Of a DNA stretch of 64,000 nucleotides, positions 7,436-15,770 are shown piece after piece (position 1 is the first letter of the stretch; each line of letters starts with the position of its first letter). The stretch is from Solirubrobacter ginsenosidimutans (GTDB lineage Bacteria > Actinomycetota > Thermoleophilia > Solirubrobacterales > Solirubrobacteraceae): assembly GCF_027587205.1 (NCBI RefSeq), contig NZ_JAPDOD010000024.1:62001-126000 (forward strand), given 5' to 3'. The notes under the pieces are model-generated. The model was not told the DNA's origin. It ran no database searches and worked only from the letters and a program-made list of their open reading frames with translations. The position numbers and the translations under genes are program-made.

Positions 7436-9928
7436 TCAGCCCGCCGTCACGACCACCACGTGCTTGCCGCTGACCGGCGTCTTGACGCTCACCTCGACGC
7501 CGCGGTTGGTCTCGCGGACGGTCGGCTTCTTCACCTTGGCGCCGTCCAAAGTGACCGTCTTGGCCTCCTCGCCCGAGGCGAGCGTCGCACCCACCCGCAG
7601 GTCGGTCAGGCCCTTGATCGCGTCCACCGTCGTGGTCGTCGTGTAGCGGCTGCCCTTGTGCTGCGCCTCGACCGCGGCCTTGCCGTCGCCGAGCCGGATT
7701 TCCTTGCCCGCGACCCGGGTCTGGCCGTCGGGGACCTGCGGCAGCAGTTCGAGCTTGCCGGTCCCGAGTGACGGGCGCACACCGAGCTGCTGATGGATCA
7801 CCGGCCAGGCGATCCCGTACTGCCCCCAGGCCTGCATGAACATCGAGCGGCAGGTCCAGCAGCGGTCGATGTTGGCGTCCTGGCCGGGTGACGGGAGGAT
7901 CTCCGGCAGCGCGCCGGGCATCTCGTCGGGCTCGAGCATCGGCAGCGCGTTCGCGTCCGTGTAGCGCCGCTGCTCCTCGTCGCCCAGACGGCCGTAGTTG
8001 CCGTTGCCGACCGCCGCGATCGACGACGTGAGCGAGTAGACGATCTGCTCACCCTTGCCGTCCGGGCCGCCCTCGCAGCCGGTGTGGAAGAGGCCGAGGT
8101 TCAGCGGGTCGGTGCCGCTGAAGCAGTCCTCCGCGCGCTGGTCGAGCGCGGTGGCGGCGTTCTCGGCGTCCGCGAGGCCGGGGGCCGCGCCGCTCTTGAG
8201 CGTCAGCTCGGCCTCCATCGGGGTGACCCCGATCCAGTGCTGCTGTTCGACCTGCTGGTCGCCCTTGAGCGAGTCGGCGTACTGCGTGGCCTCCTCGTCC
8301 CACCAGGTGTCCTCGAACTTCGCGCGCAGCTTGTTCGCGAGGTCGGTCGCCCACTTCTCGTTGGTCTTGTCCTTCTTGTCGCGGGCCATGTCGGCGAAGT
8401 CGTAGAGGCCGCGGATCAGGTAGACCGCGTTGTCGAGCTTCTCCTCACCCATGCCGGTGCGCTCGACGTTGCCCAGGCCCTCGGGCCAGCCGTCCTTGTC
8501 GGCGTCGAGCTTGCCGGTGACGTAGCGCAACGTGCGCCGCGAGAAGTCATACAGCCGGTCGCGGAAGCGGTCGTCGCCCGTCCAGCGCCACACCAGGGCG
8601 ACCGCGGACGGGAACTTGACCGACTCGTCCGTGTTGCCCGGGTCGGTGTTGGCGCCGAAGTAGACCGAGCCGTCGGTGACGATCTCGTGCGCGACCTTGC
8701 CGGAGTTGGCGTTGAGGTCGTCGGAGACCTCGCGCAGGGCGGACAGGTGGTTCTTGATCGCCTCGAACTGCCCGAGTGCGACGGCGGGGAACGCCGTGTA
8801 CTCGCCGTCGGTGGCGAAGAGCCACGGGTAGTCCGGGAAGCCTGCGCCGATGAACGTCGCGCGTTTGACGTTGTGCACCGGGGCGGGGAACGCCTTGCCC
8901 TGGTCGACGAAGCGGATCTTCAGGTTCGTCGCGGTCTGCGTGAGGTCGGCGAGGTTCTGCTTGCCCCAGTCCAGCGCCTCCTGGAGCTTGCGGTTGCCGG
9001 GGAGGTCGACCACCGAGCGCGCGGCGAGCGTGTCGCGCTCAGCGATCTTGGCCGCCAGCTGCGCGTCGGGATCGACGAGCGCCGCGGCCAGCTCCTTGCG
9101 CGCGGCGGCGACGCCCTGATCGGAGCCGGCGACCGCGACCCAGACCGTCTGGGCGGTGCGCGAGCCGAGCGTCAGCTTGTAGCGCAGCTGGCCGCCCGCG
9201 CCCTTGCCGAACGGGCCGTCGTCACAGACGCTCGGGACGGACTCGTCGCCGTCCTTGCAGATCGCGCCGGGCTGCGGGCCGCGGTGGTCGGGCCCGGTCT
9301 CCCCGGCATCGGGCACGCGGGTGGAGGCGACGAGCGCCGTGTAGTCGTGTGCCTCGCCGCCGGCCGGCGTGCCGCGATCCGTGAACGTCAGCCCGCCGTT
9401 CTCGTACGCGGCGACGTCGGCGAGGTTGCCCGCCGCGCCCGGCGTGGTCGAGGACCAGGGGTAGGCGCCGAGCAGCTCGGAGTGCACGTCGACCTTGACC
9501 GTGACCGTCTTGGCCGCGCTGGTCGGGTTGGCGAGCTCGAAGCCGTAGAGCACGGCGCGGCGGCCGTCCGGGACGAAGTCGGTGCGCTGCATCAGCAGGC
9601 CGTCCATCGCCGGATACGAGTACCGGACGTAGCCGCGGCCCGACGTGAACTTCGTGGCCGGCCCGACCCAGTCGTCGTCGAGCCCGAACCAGATGCCGTC
9701 GGCAAGCTTGAGTGGCGGCGCCCAGATCCCGCCCATCTCGCCCGTGATGTGCCAGCCGTTGGCGTAGAAGCGGCCGTCCTCGAAGCCGACCGAGTACGCC
9801 CGCGTGCCGGCCGCGACCTCCCGCCGGTCCTTGAGACGCTTGTTGACCGTGACCTGCTCCGCGGCGTGGGCGGTGGCCGGCATGAACGCCAGCGCCACGC
9901 CCAGCGCGACCAGTTGCTTGCCCCGCAT
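7436..9928 (-). CDS. Secreted six-hairpin glycosidase-like protein (paralogue B)
   Basis: An 830-aa tandem paralogue of the gene at 4930-7374. It shares long near-identical blocks, for example RFYANGWHITGEMGGIWAPP, GFPDYPWLFATDGEYTAF and RCWTCRSMFMQAWGQYGIAW. The signal peptide ends at AHA (about residue 20). The start ATG 9928 is fixed by GGGGAGGA 4 nt upstream and by the signal peptide; the frame is open further upstream but reads through the promoter. It is predicted to act outside the cell on an alpha-linked or related glycan. Divergent from lacI, it is the first gene of a two-gene unit. Confidence 0.82.
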   Translation of the reverse strand: MRGKQLVALGVALAFMPATAHAAEQVTVNKRLKDRREVAAGTRAYSVGFEDGRFYANGWHITGEMGGIWAPPLKLADGIWFGLDDDWVGPATKFTSGRGYVRYSYPAMDGLLMQRTDFVPDGRRAVLYGFELANPTSAAKTVTVKVDVHSELLGAYPWSSTTPGAAGNLADVAAYENGGLTFTDRGTPAGGEAHDYTALVASTRVPDAGETGPDHRGPQPGAICKDGDESVPSVCDDGPFGKGAGGQLRYKLTLGSRTAQTVWVAVAGSDQGVAAARKELAAALVDPDAQLAAKIAERDTLAARSVVDLPGNRKLQEALDWGKQNLADLTQTATNLKIRFVDQGKAFPAPVHNVKRATFIGAGFPDYPWLFATDGEYTAFPAVALGQFEAIKNHLSALREVSDDLNANSGKVAHEIVTDGSVYFGANTDPGNTDESVKFPSAVALVWRWTGDDRFRDRLYDFSRRTLRYVTGKLDADKDGWPEGLGNVERTGMGEEKLDNAVYLIRGLYDFADMARDKKDKTNEKWATDLANKLRAKFEDTWWDEEATQYADSLKGDQQVEQQHWIGVTPMEAELTLKSGAAPGLADAENAATALDQRAEDCFSGTDPLNLGLFHTGCEGGPDGKGEQIVYSLTSSIAAVGNGNYGRLGDEEQRRYTDANALPMLEPDEMPGALPEILPSPGQDANIDRCWTCRSMFMQAWGQYGIAWPVIHQQLGVRPSLGTGKLELLPQVPDGQTRVAGKEIRLGDGKAAVEAQHKGSRYTTTTTVDAIKGLTDLRVGATLASGEEAKTVTLDGAKVKKPTVRETNRGVEVSVKTPVSGKHVVVVTAG

Positions 9929-9945
9929 GCTTCCTCCCCGAATCC

Positions 9946-9959
9946 CTCGCTGAAGCGAG
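9946..9959. promoter_or_regulatory. Candidate LacI-family operator in the glycosidase leader
   Basis: CTCGCT-GA-AGCGAG is a perfect 6-bp inverted repeat just upstream of the paralogue B Shine-Dalgarno, in the 91-bp divergent region between the glycosidases and lacI. Its size and place fit a LacI-family operator that would block expression of both glycosidases. The centre is GA rather than the common CG, so the assignment is tentative. Confidence 0.35.
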
Positions 9960-10019
9960 ATTTCGCCGCTCAGGGTACGCAGAAGCTCGTATGGGTAACC
10001 GGTCGGACAAGTCACCCGA

Positions 10020-11054
10020 ATGTCGTCCCCCCCGCCAGATACCCCGCGACGCCGTCCCACGATCGCCGATGTCGCCCGACGCGCCGGTGTTTCGGCGGCC
10101 GCGGTGTCGTTCGCCGTCAACGACCGGCCGGGCGTCTCATCGGTGACCCGTGCACGGATTCTTGCGGCGGCGCGCGACCTGGGCTGGCAGCCGTCGGCGT
10201 CGGCGCGAGCGCTGACGGAGGCCCGCACACGGGCGATCGGGCTCGTCCTGGCGCGCTCGGCGGCACAACTCGAGGGCGACACGTTCTTCCTGCGCTTCCT
10301 GGCGGGGATCGAGGAGGTGCTGACCGCCGCCGACTACGCCCTGCTGCTGCAGATCGTGCCGGGCGAGGCGTCCGCGGCGCTGCCGGCCTACGAGCGGCTC
10401 GCGGCGGCCGGACGGGTGGACGGATTCCTGCTGACCGACGTCGAGGCGGGCGATCCGCGCTTCGCGCTGCTCTCGGGCGCCGGGATCCCGGTGGTCCTGG
10501 CCGGGCGCCCGGTCGGGCGCGCGCCGTTCCCGTGGCTGGAGACGCGGCATGACGAGGGCATCGCGCCCGCCGTCGCGCACCTCGCCGAGCTCGGGCACGA
10601 ACGGATCGGGTTCCTCTGCGGCCGGCCGGAGTTCGAGCACCAGCGGGTGCGCGAGGTCGCGTGGCGCTCGGCGCTGCTGGAGGCCGGCCTCGCGCCCGGG
10701 CCGCTGGGACACGTCGTCTTCGACGCGCCCGCCGCGGCGCTGACCGTCCTGCAGGAGGAGCCGACCGCCGTGATCTGCTCGAGCGACGCGCTGGCGGTCG
10801 AGCTCTACCTCGCCGCGCGCTCGCTCGGCGTGGCGATTCCCGGCGACCTCTCGGTGATCGGCTTCGACGACTCCACGCTGGCGCGCTACGCGTCACCGGC
10901 GCTGACCTCCGTGCGCGTCGACTACGCCGAGTTCGGCGCGGCGGCCGCGACCGCGCTGCTGGCTGCGATCGCGGGCGAACCGGCTCCGGACTACTCGCCG
11001 TCGGTGCCGGAGTTGGTCGTCCGCGCCTCGACCGCCTTGCGGCGGCGCCGGTAG
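10020..11054 (+). CDS. LacI-family transcriptional regulator
   Basis: A 344-aa regulator. The N-terminal helix-turn-helix and hinge are clear (TIADVARRAGVSAAAVSFAV, then RARILAAARDLGWQPSASAR). They are followed by a periplasmic-binding-protein-like effector domain with IGFLCGRPEFEHQRVRE and the ending DLSVIGFDDSTLARYASPAL. No Shine-Dalgarno precedes ATG 10020, so the mRNA may be leaderless. Being divergent from two secreted glycosidases makes it their likely sugar-responsive repressor (inference). Its 3' end overlaps the convergent dedA gene by 64 bp. Confidence 0.93.
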   Translation: MSSPPPDTPRRRPTIADVARRAGVSAAAVSFAVNDRPGVSSVTRARILAAARDLGWQPSASARALTEARTRAIGLVLARSAAQLEGDTFFLRFLAGIEEVLTAADYALLLQIVPGEASAALPAYERLAAAGRVDGFLLTDVEAGDPRFALLSGAGIPVVLAGRPVGRAPFPWLETRHDEGIAPAVAHLAELGHERIGFLCGRPEFEHQRVREVAWRSALLEAGLAPGPLGHVVFDAPAAALTVLQEEPTAVICSSDALAVELYLAARSLGVAIPGDLSVIGFDDSTLARYASPALTSVRVDYAEFGAAAATALLAAIAGEPAPDYSPSVPELVVRASTALRRRR

Positions 11055-11611
11055 ACCCAGAACGCGACCAGCGCGGCGACGACGATCCCCGCGCTGATCG
11101 GGCCTACGACCTCGATCGCGTGCTCGGCGAGATCGCCGAGGAAGTAGATCGAGAGCGCGATGCTCGCCGCCCAGGTGATGCCGCCGAGCGCGTTCCAGAA
11201 CAGGAACGTCGGCCACGGCATCTTGTTCATCCCCGCCAGCCACGCCGAGGCGATCCGCAGCCCCGCGACCCAGCGGCCGAGGAAGACCGCCTTCGGCCCG
11301 TGTCGTTCGAAGAAGGGCTCGCCGAGCTCGAGCACCCTGAGGCGGTGCTTGAGCAGCGGGCCAGGGTGCACGAACACCCGGCGCCCGAAGTGGCGGCCGA
11401 TCGCGAAGCCGACGTTGTCGCCGAGGATCGCCGCGGTGGCGGCGAGGATCGTCAGCGTGCCGATGTCCATCTGCCCGCGGTGGGCGAGCAGCGCAGCGCC
11501 GATCAGCGCCGTCTCCGCCGGGACCGGGATCCCCATCGTCTCGATCGCGATCAGGACGAAGACCAGCGTGTAGCCCACGTTCGCCGGGATGTCGATCAGG
11601 GCGGCGAACAC
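10991..11611 (-). CDS. DedA-family membrane protein
   Basis: A 206-aa integral membrane protein. It has the DedA signatures ETMGIPVPAETALIGAALLA, a GDNVGFAIGRHFG motif and GRWVAGLRIASAWLAG, plus a basic C-terminal tail. DedA/VTT proteins support membrane homeostasis, in several species by recycling undecaprenyl phosphate or phosphatidylethanolamine. It converges on lacI with a 64-bp coding overlap. A second DedA domain occurs in the fusion at 1659-3218. Confidence 0.9.
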   Translation of the reverse strand: MFAALIDIPANVGYTLVFVLIAIETMGIPVPAETALIGAALLAHRGQMDIGTLTILAATAAILGDNVGFAIGRHFGRRVFVHPGPLLKHRLRVLELGEPFFERHGPKAVFLGRWVAGLRIASAWLAGMNKMPWPTFLFWNALGGITWAASIALSIYFLGDLAEHAIEVVGPISAGIVVAALVAFWVYRRRRKAVEARTTNSGTDGE

Positions 11612-11638
11612 AGGGTCAACCTATATCGTGCCGCGCCA

Positions 11639-12439
11639 ATGGCGATCGGAATCTTGACCGGGTCGGGCACCTACGCCCTGCCCGGATTGGAGAGCACAGG
11701 GCCGCTGCCGGTGTACACGCCGTGGGGCGAGGCGCTCGTCTCGCGGGGGACGTGGGCGGGCGCCGACGTGCTCCACATCTCGCGGCACAACCCGGGCCAC
11801 CCGCGGCTCTCCAACCACGTCACCCACCGCGCGAACATTGCGGCGCTGAAGTCCGAGGGCGCCACCGCGGTGCTCGCCGTGACGGTGTGCGGCGCCGTCG
11901 ATCCGTCGCTCGAGCTCGGCTCGCTGGTCTGCTTCGACGACCTGCACTTCCTCTCGAACCGGCTGCCCGACGGCTCGCTCTGCACGTTCTTCACGGAGCC
12001 TGGTGCGCGCGAGCGGGGCCACTGGATCTATGAGCGCCCGTTCTCGGCAACGCTTCGCGCGGCGCTGCTGGCGGGCGGGGCGGAGGCGGGCGTCCCGGTC
12101 GTCGACGGCGGCTGCTACGGCCACGTCGACGGCCCGCGCTTCAACACCGCGGCCGAGATCCGTTCGCTGGCGGCGGCCGGCGTCACCGCCGTGTCCCAGA
12201 CCGCCGGTCCGGAGACGGTGCTGTGCGGTGAGGCCGAACTCCCGTACGCGCTCTTGGGTTTCCTCACCGACTACGCCAACGGTGTCCAGGACGAGGCGAC
12301 CCCGGTCTCCACGCTGGTCGACATGATGGCCGCGTCGGCCGACGCCTTCGGCTCCGTCCTGCGTGCCGCCGTGCCGGCCGCGGCGGCGTCCGAGCAGACG
12401 CCGCCGGGCATCGTCTACCGGTTCACGGCCTCCGACTGA
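11639..12439 (+). CDS. MTA/purine nucleoside phosphorylase family protein
   Basis: A 266-aa member of the trimeric PNP/MTAP family, which cleaves purine (thio)nucleosides with phosphate. Visible are an N-terminal GILTGSGTY loop, the phosphate-site region SRHNPGH, HRANIAALKSEGATAVLAV and QTAGPETVLCGEAELPYALL. The base-recognition segment reads FLTDYANG: the Asp resembles the TDYDxW of MTA phosphorylases rather than the Asn of guanosine/inosine PNPs, so a 6-aminopurine substrate such as 5'-methylthioadenosine is likely (inference). Start ATG 11639 lies 11 nt after TATATC, so a short leader is expected. Confidence 0.85.
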   Translation: MAIGILTGSGTYALPGLESTGPLPVYTPWGEALVSRGTWAGADVLHISRHNPGHPRLSNHVTHRANIAALKSEGATAVLAVTVCGAVDPSLELGSLVCFDDLHFLSNRLPDGSLCTFFTEPGARERGHWIYERPFSATLRAALLAGGAEAGVPVVDGGCYGHVDGPRFNTAAEIRSLAAAGVTAVSQTAGPETVLCGEAELPYALLGFLTDYANGVQDEATPVSTLVDMMAASADAFGSVLRAAVPAAAASEQTPPGIVYRFTASD

Positions 12440-14164
12440 CTAGCGCGTGATGCGGATACTCGCGTCGCCCTGGCCCGAGATCCGGTAGTCGGCGTCGCGG
12501 AAGGCTTCGCCGCGGACGCGGCCGATGCGGACCGTGACGCCGTCGAAGCGGTGGGTCGCCTTGACCTCGTCGGCGAGGGCGTCGAGCGAGGACGGGCCCG
12601 GATCGCCGCCTTCGTTCTGGTCGCTGCTGTCGTCGCCGAGGATGATCGTCGTGAAGGCGTCGGCGCCCTGGTCGGCGTCCTGACCCACGAGGCGCAGGGT
12701 CTGGCGGCCGGTCTTGGCGTCACGCGGGATCCGCATCGTGTAGGTGCGGGTGAGCTTGGCGCCGCGCACGACCTGCAGGGCGACCTTGACCTTCACCTTC
12801 GCGCCGCGGCGGGCGCGGGCGGGCAGCGTGATGTCGTCGATGAACGCCTGATCGGCCCCGCGGTGGAGCTTGAGCAGGACGTTGACGCCCGTCACGCGCG
12901 GCGGCTTGCCCGTGAAGGCGTCGATCGACCCGAGCGCCGAGCCGAGGTCGTTCGCGGCGCCGGTGAGGACCGCGTTCGACGAGCCGCCATCGTCGCTCTG
13001 ACCGCCGCTGGAGGAGACGTAGCGGTTGCAGAAGCGCAGCGGCTTGGAGATCTCCGCGACCGTGATCCGCGCGCACATGTCGCCGGTCATGCGCCCTGGG
13101 ACGCTGCCGATCACGCTGCTGGCGGCCTGCGCGACGGCGAGCGGCGCGATCGCCGACGTCCACGACCCGCCGCTGGGCAGATCGACCGCCGCTTCATCGG
13201 CGGCGTTGGTGTTGACGACGTTGGTCGTGTTGGCGTCCTCGTCGCGGGCGATCACGTTGATCGGCACGGTGTGCGGGAGCACGCCGAGGCGCCCCGCGAC
13301 CGCGCTGAAGCCGTCGTTGGTGACGGTGCCGAGGTCGTGCCCGGAGGCGGCCAGCTTGTAGGTCGAGGCGATCGCCCCGATCTGCAGCGGGTTGTTGATG
13401 ATCTTGTAGACGTAGGCGTCCTGGAGCAGCAGCGCGCGCCTGCCGTTGCCCTCGAGCTCGTGGCCGAAGAGCCAGATCCGGTCGCCGTCGACATAGGCGA
13501 CGGTGCCGGTGGCGCTCGTGCGGACGTCGCCGTTGGAGTATCCGACCGCGACGGCGGAGCCCGGTTGCAGCGTCTGCACCGGGAACGTCCCGAGCGGGCC
13601 TGCGGGCACCGCCAGGACCGGCCGCCCGGCCTTGGCCGCCGCCGTCGTCAGCGCATTCGCCAGCCCCGCGTCGAGCCCGCTCACCGAGAGCGGCGACGCG
13701 ATCGGCTTGGCCCGCGAAATCGCGGCCTTCATCCGCGCCGACGCCGGCCGGCTCGGCACGTCCACAGGGGTGCCGAGGATCGCGTCGATCGAGGTCGCCA
13801 GCGCGATCTTCCCGCCGTACTCGTTGACCGACTGCGAGATCGCGCCGATCACCCGCTGCACGCCGTCCGCGTCCGGGCAGTAGATCGGCGAGCCTGAGAA
13901 GCCCGGCCCGATCCCGGTGTCGTCGACCGCCGGCCCGGAGACCTGGATCAGGATGTTCCCGATCCCCGCCGCCTCACCCGACGCGACGTCCAGCACCGTG
14001 ACGTCGAACGTGGAGATCGTCGTGCCCTGGATCACCGACCGGCCGGTGCACTGCATTCCGGCCTGAACCTGCGACAGCGGCATGGTGGGATCGCCCGCGA
14101 ACGCCGGGCTTACGGGCACGAGACAAGCCGCGACCGCGGCGGCGGCGAACGAGCGAATGCGCAT
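12440..14164 (-). CDS. Secreted SpoIVB-like (S55) peptidase domain protein
   Basis: A 574-aa protein with a signal peptide (to AFA, residue 23). It has an S55-type catalytic core: the serine loop GPGFSGSPIYCP (about 86-97) and the histidine motif DGDRIWLFGHEL (about 227-238). In sporulation SpoIVB the His precedes the Ser; here the order is reversed, as in other non-sporulation S55 homologues (known from family knowledge). A C-terminal beta-rich region with VKVKVALQVVRGAKL may bind partner proteins. The organism is not an obvious spore former, so the role is probably envelope signalling or secretion. It abuts the phosphorylase stop. Confidence 0.75.
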   Translation of the reverse strand: MRIRSFAAAAVAACLVPVSPAFAGDPTMPLSQVQAGMQCTGRSVIQGTTISTFDVTVLDVASGEAAGIGNILIQVSGPAVDDTGIGPGFSGSPIYCPDADGVQRVIGAISQSVNEYGGKIALATSIDAILGTPVDVPSRPASARMKAAISRAKPIASPLSVSGLDAGLANALTTAAAKAGRPVLAVPAGPLGTFPVQTLQPGSAVAVGYSNGDVRTSATGTVAYVDGDRIWLFGHELEGNGRRALLLQDAYVYKIINNPLQIGAIASTYKLAASGHDLGTVTNDGFSAVAGRLGVLPHTVPINVIARDEDANTTNVVNTNAADEAAVDLPSGGSWTSAIAPLAVAQAASSVIGSVPGRMTGDMCARITVAEISKPLRFCNRYVSSSGGQSDDGGSSNAVLTGAANDLGSALGSIDAFTGKPPRVTGVNVLLKLHRGADQAFIDDITLPARARRGAKVKVKVALQVVRGAKLTRTYTMRIPRDAKTGRQTLRLVGQDADQGADAFTTIILGDDSSDQNEGGDPGPSSLDALADEVKATHRFDGVTVRIGRVRGEAFRDADYRISGQGDASIRITR

Positions 14165-14236
14165 GGATTCGCCAGCCTAGGCGGTATCTGGGCGAATCGA
14201 CGAAAACTGTCAGCTCCGCACTCACGTGCGCCCAAC

Positions 14237-14306
14237 TGGGGAGCCTGGATTCGAACCAGAACTAACGGAGTCAAAGTCCGTTGTGCTGCCTTTACACCAC
14301 TCCCCA
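14237..14306 (-). tRNA. tRNA-Gln (UUG)
   Basis: On the minus strand the acceptor arms TGGGGAG and CTCCCCA pair, with discriminator G at 14237. The anticodon stem ACGGA/TCCGT encloses the loop CTTTGAC, giving anticodon UUG. The T arm holds TTCGAAT. The CCA end is not encoded. The gene is divergent from glmU and lies just upstream of the S55 gene on the same strand. Confidence 0.95.
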
Positions 14307-14358
14307 CCAGATCGGACGAGTGTCCAGCCGGGACGGCCGCCCGTGGTCCGATACTACG

Positions 14359-15738
14359 ATGCGAGCGGTGTCCGCGCCCACGGTCGTCATCATCGCCGCC
14401 GGCGAGGGAACGCGCATGCGTTCCGCTCTGCCGAAGGTCCTGCACCCGCTCTGCGGTCGCCCGCTGATCCTCTGGCCCGTCGAAGCCGCGCGGGAGGCGG
14501 GCGCCGGGAAGGTCGTCGTGGTCGACAACCCGAAGCGCCGGCTCGAGGACCGGCTGCCCGACGGCGTCGAGCTGGCCGTCCAGCCCGTACCGAACGGGAC
14601 CGGGGGAGCGGTCGCGGCGGCGAGCGAGCACATCGACTCAGACGTCACCGTGGTCGTCATCAACGGCGACGTCCCGCTGATCACGGCCGACGCGATCAAC
14701 GCGCTCGTCGAGGCCCATGAGGACAGCGGCGCCGCCGCGACGATGGCGACGATGGAGCTCGACGATCCCGCCGAGTACGGCCGTGTCCTGCGCGACACGC
14801 AGGGCAACGTCGAGGCGGTCGTGGAGGCCAAGGCGGGCGGGGACGCGACCCCCGAGCAGCTCGCGATCCGCGAGGTCAACACCGGCGTCTATGCCTTCAA
14901 GGGCGCCGACCTGCTCGCGGCGCTGGAGGAGATCGACTCCGACAACGCGCAGGGCGAGCTCTACCTGCCGGACACGCTCCCGAAGCTGCGCGAGGCGGGC
15001 AAGACGATCGCCGCCCACGTCGTCGCCGATGCGACCATCACGCTCGGCGTCAACGACCGGGTCGAGCTCGCGACCGTCCGCCGGCTGGCGCAGCAGCGCA
15101 TCAACGACGCCCACGCCCGCAACGGCGTGACGATCGTCGATCCCGGCTCCGCCCACATCGACGCCGGTGTGGAGATCGGCCGGGACACCGTGATCGAACC
15201 GGGCACGTCGATCCGCGGCAACACGACGATCGGCGAGGACTGCGTGATCGGCCCGCAGACGACGTTGACCGACGTCACGCTCGGCGACGGCGTCAGCGTC
15301 CCGCACTCCTACCTGGTCTCGGCCCGGGTGGACGACTTCGGGACGATCGGCCCGTTCGCCTACCTGCGGCCTGACGCGCACCTGCACTCCGGCGCCAAGG
15401 CCGGCGCGTTCGTGGAGATCAAGAACTCGACGATCGGCCGCGGGACGAAGGTCCCGCACCTCTCCTACATCGGCGACGCGGACGTCGGCGAGAACACGAA
15501 CATCGGCGCGGGCAACATCACCGCGAACTACGACGGGCGCAAAAAACACCGCACTAAGATCGGGTCCAATGTCAAGACCAGCGTGGACACCGCGTTCGTC
15601 GCTCCGGTCGAAGTCGGCGATGGCGCATACACCGGAGCGGGTAGTGTGATCACCGAGGACGTCCCCGCCAACGCGCTCGGCATGGCCCGCGCTCGCCAGA
15701 CGAACATCGCGGACTATGCGGAACGGCGAAAGCCTTGA
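14359..15738 (+). CDS. glmU: Bifunctional N-acetylglucosamine-1-phosphate uridyltransferase / glucosamine-1-phosphate acetyltransferase
   Basis: Makes UDP-GlcNAc for peptidoglycan. The N-terminal pyrophosphorylase domain has VVIIAAGEGTRMRSALPKVLHP and VQPVPNGTGGAV. The C-terminal left-handed beta-helix contains repeated I-G-x-x-x-x-I hexapeptides and the acetyltransferase signatures YIGDADVGENTNIGAG and NYDGRKKHRT. At about 459 aa it has normal length. Starts: ATG 14359, or GTG 14368, which lies 7 nt after the -10-like TACGAT (14355-14360) and would be leaderless. It is followed by prs with a possible TTGA overlap. Confidence 0.97.
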   Translation: MRAVSAPTVVIIAAGEGTRMRSALPKVLHPLCGRPLILWPVEAAREAGAGKVVVVDNPKRRLEDRLPDGVELAVQPVPNGTGGAVAAASEHIDSDVTVVVINGDVPLITADAINALVEAHEDSGAAATMATMELDDPAEYGRVLRDTQGNVEAVVEAKAGGDATPEQLAIREVNTGVYAFKGADLLAALEEIDSDNAQGELYLPDTLPKLREAGKTIAAHVVADATITLGVNDRVELATVRRLAQQRINDAHARNGVTIVDPGSAHIDAGVEIGRDTVIEPGTSIRGNTTIGEDCVIGPQTTLTDVTLGDGVSVPHSYLVSARVDDFGTIGPFAYLRPDAHLHSGAKAGAFVEIKNSTIGRGTKVPHLSYIGDADVGENTNIGAGNITANYDGRKKHRTKIGSNVKTSVDTAFVAPVEVGDGAYTGAGSVITEDVPANALGMARARQTNIADYAERRKP

Positions 15739-15770
15739 CGACCGCAACCCGCCGTACACTCCCTCACGCC

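Noticed and set aside
10661..11638. Upstream extension of the phosphorylase frame
   Set aside because: It covers lacI and dedA in other frames; ATG 11639 gives the family N-terminus.
14165..14230. CTGACA-18-AGATAC as promoter of the S55 gene
   Set aside because: Spacing and hexamers are weak and the tRNA-Gln promoter region lies upstream on the same strand; not enough to call.
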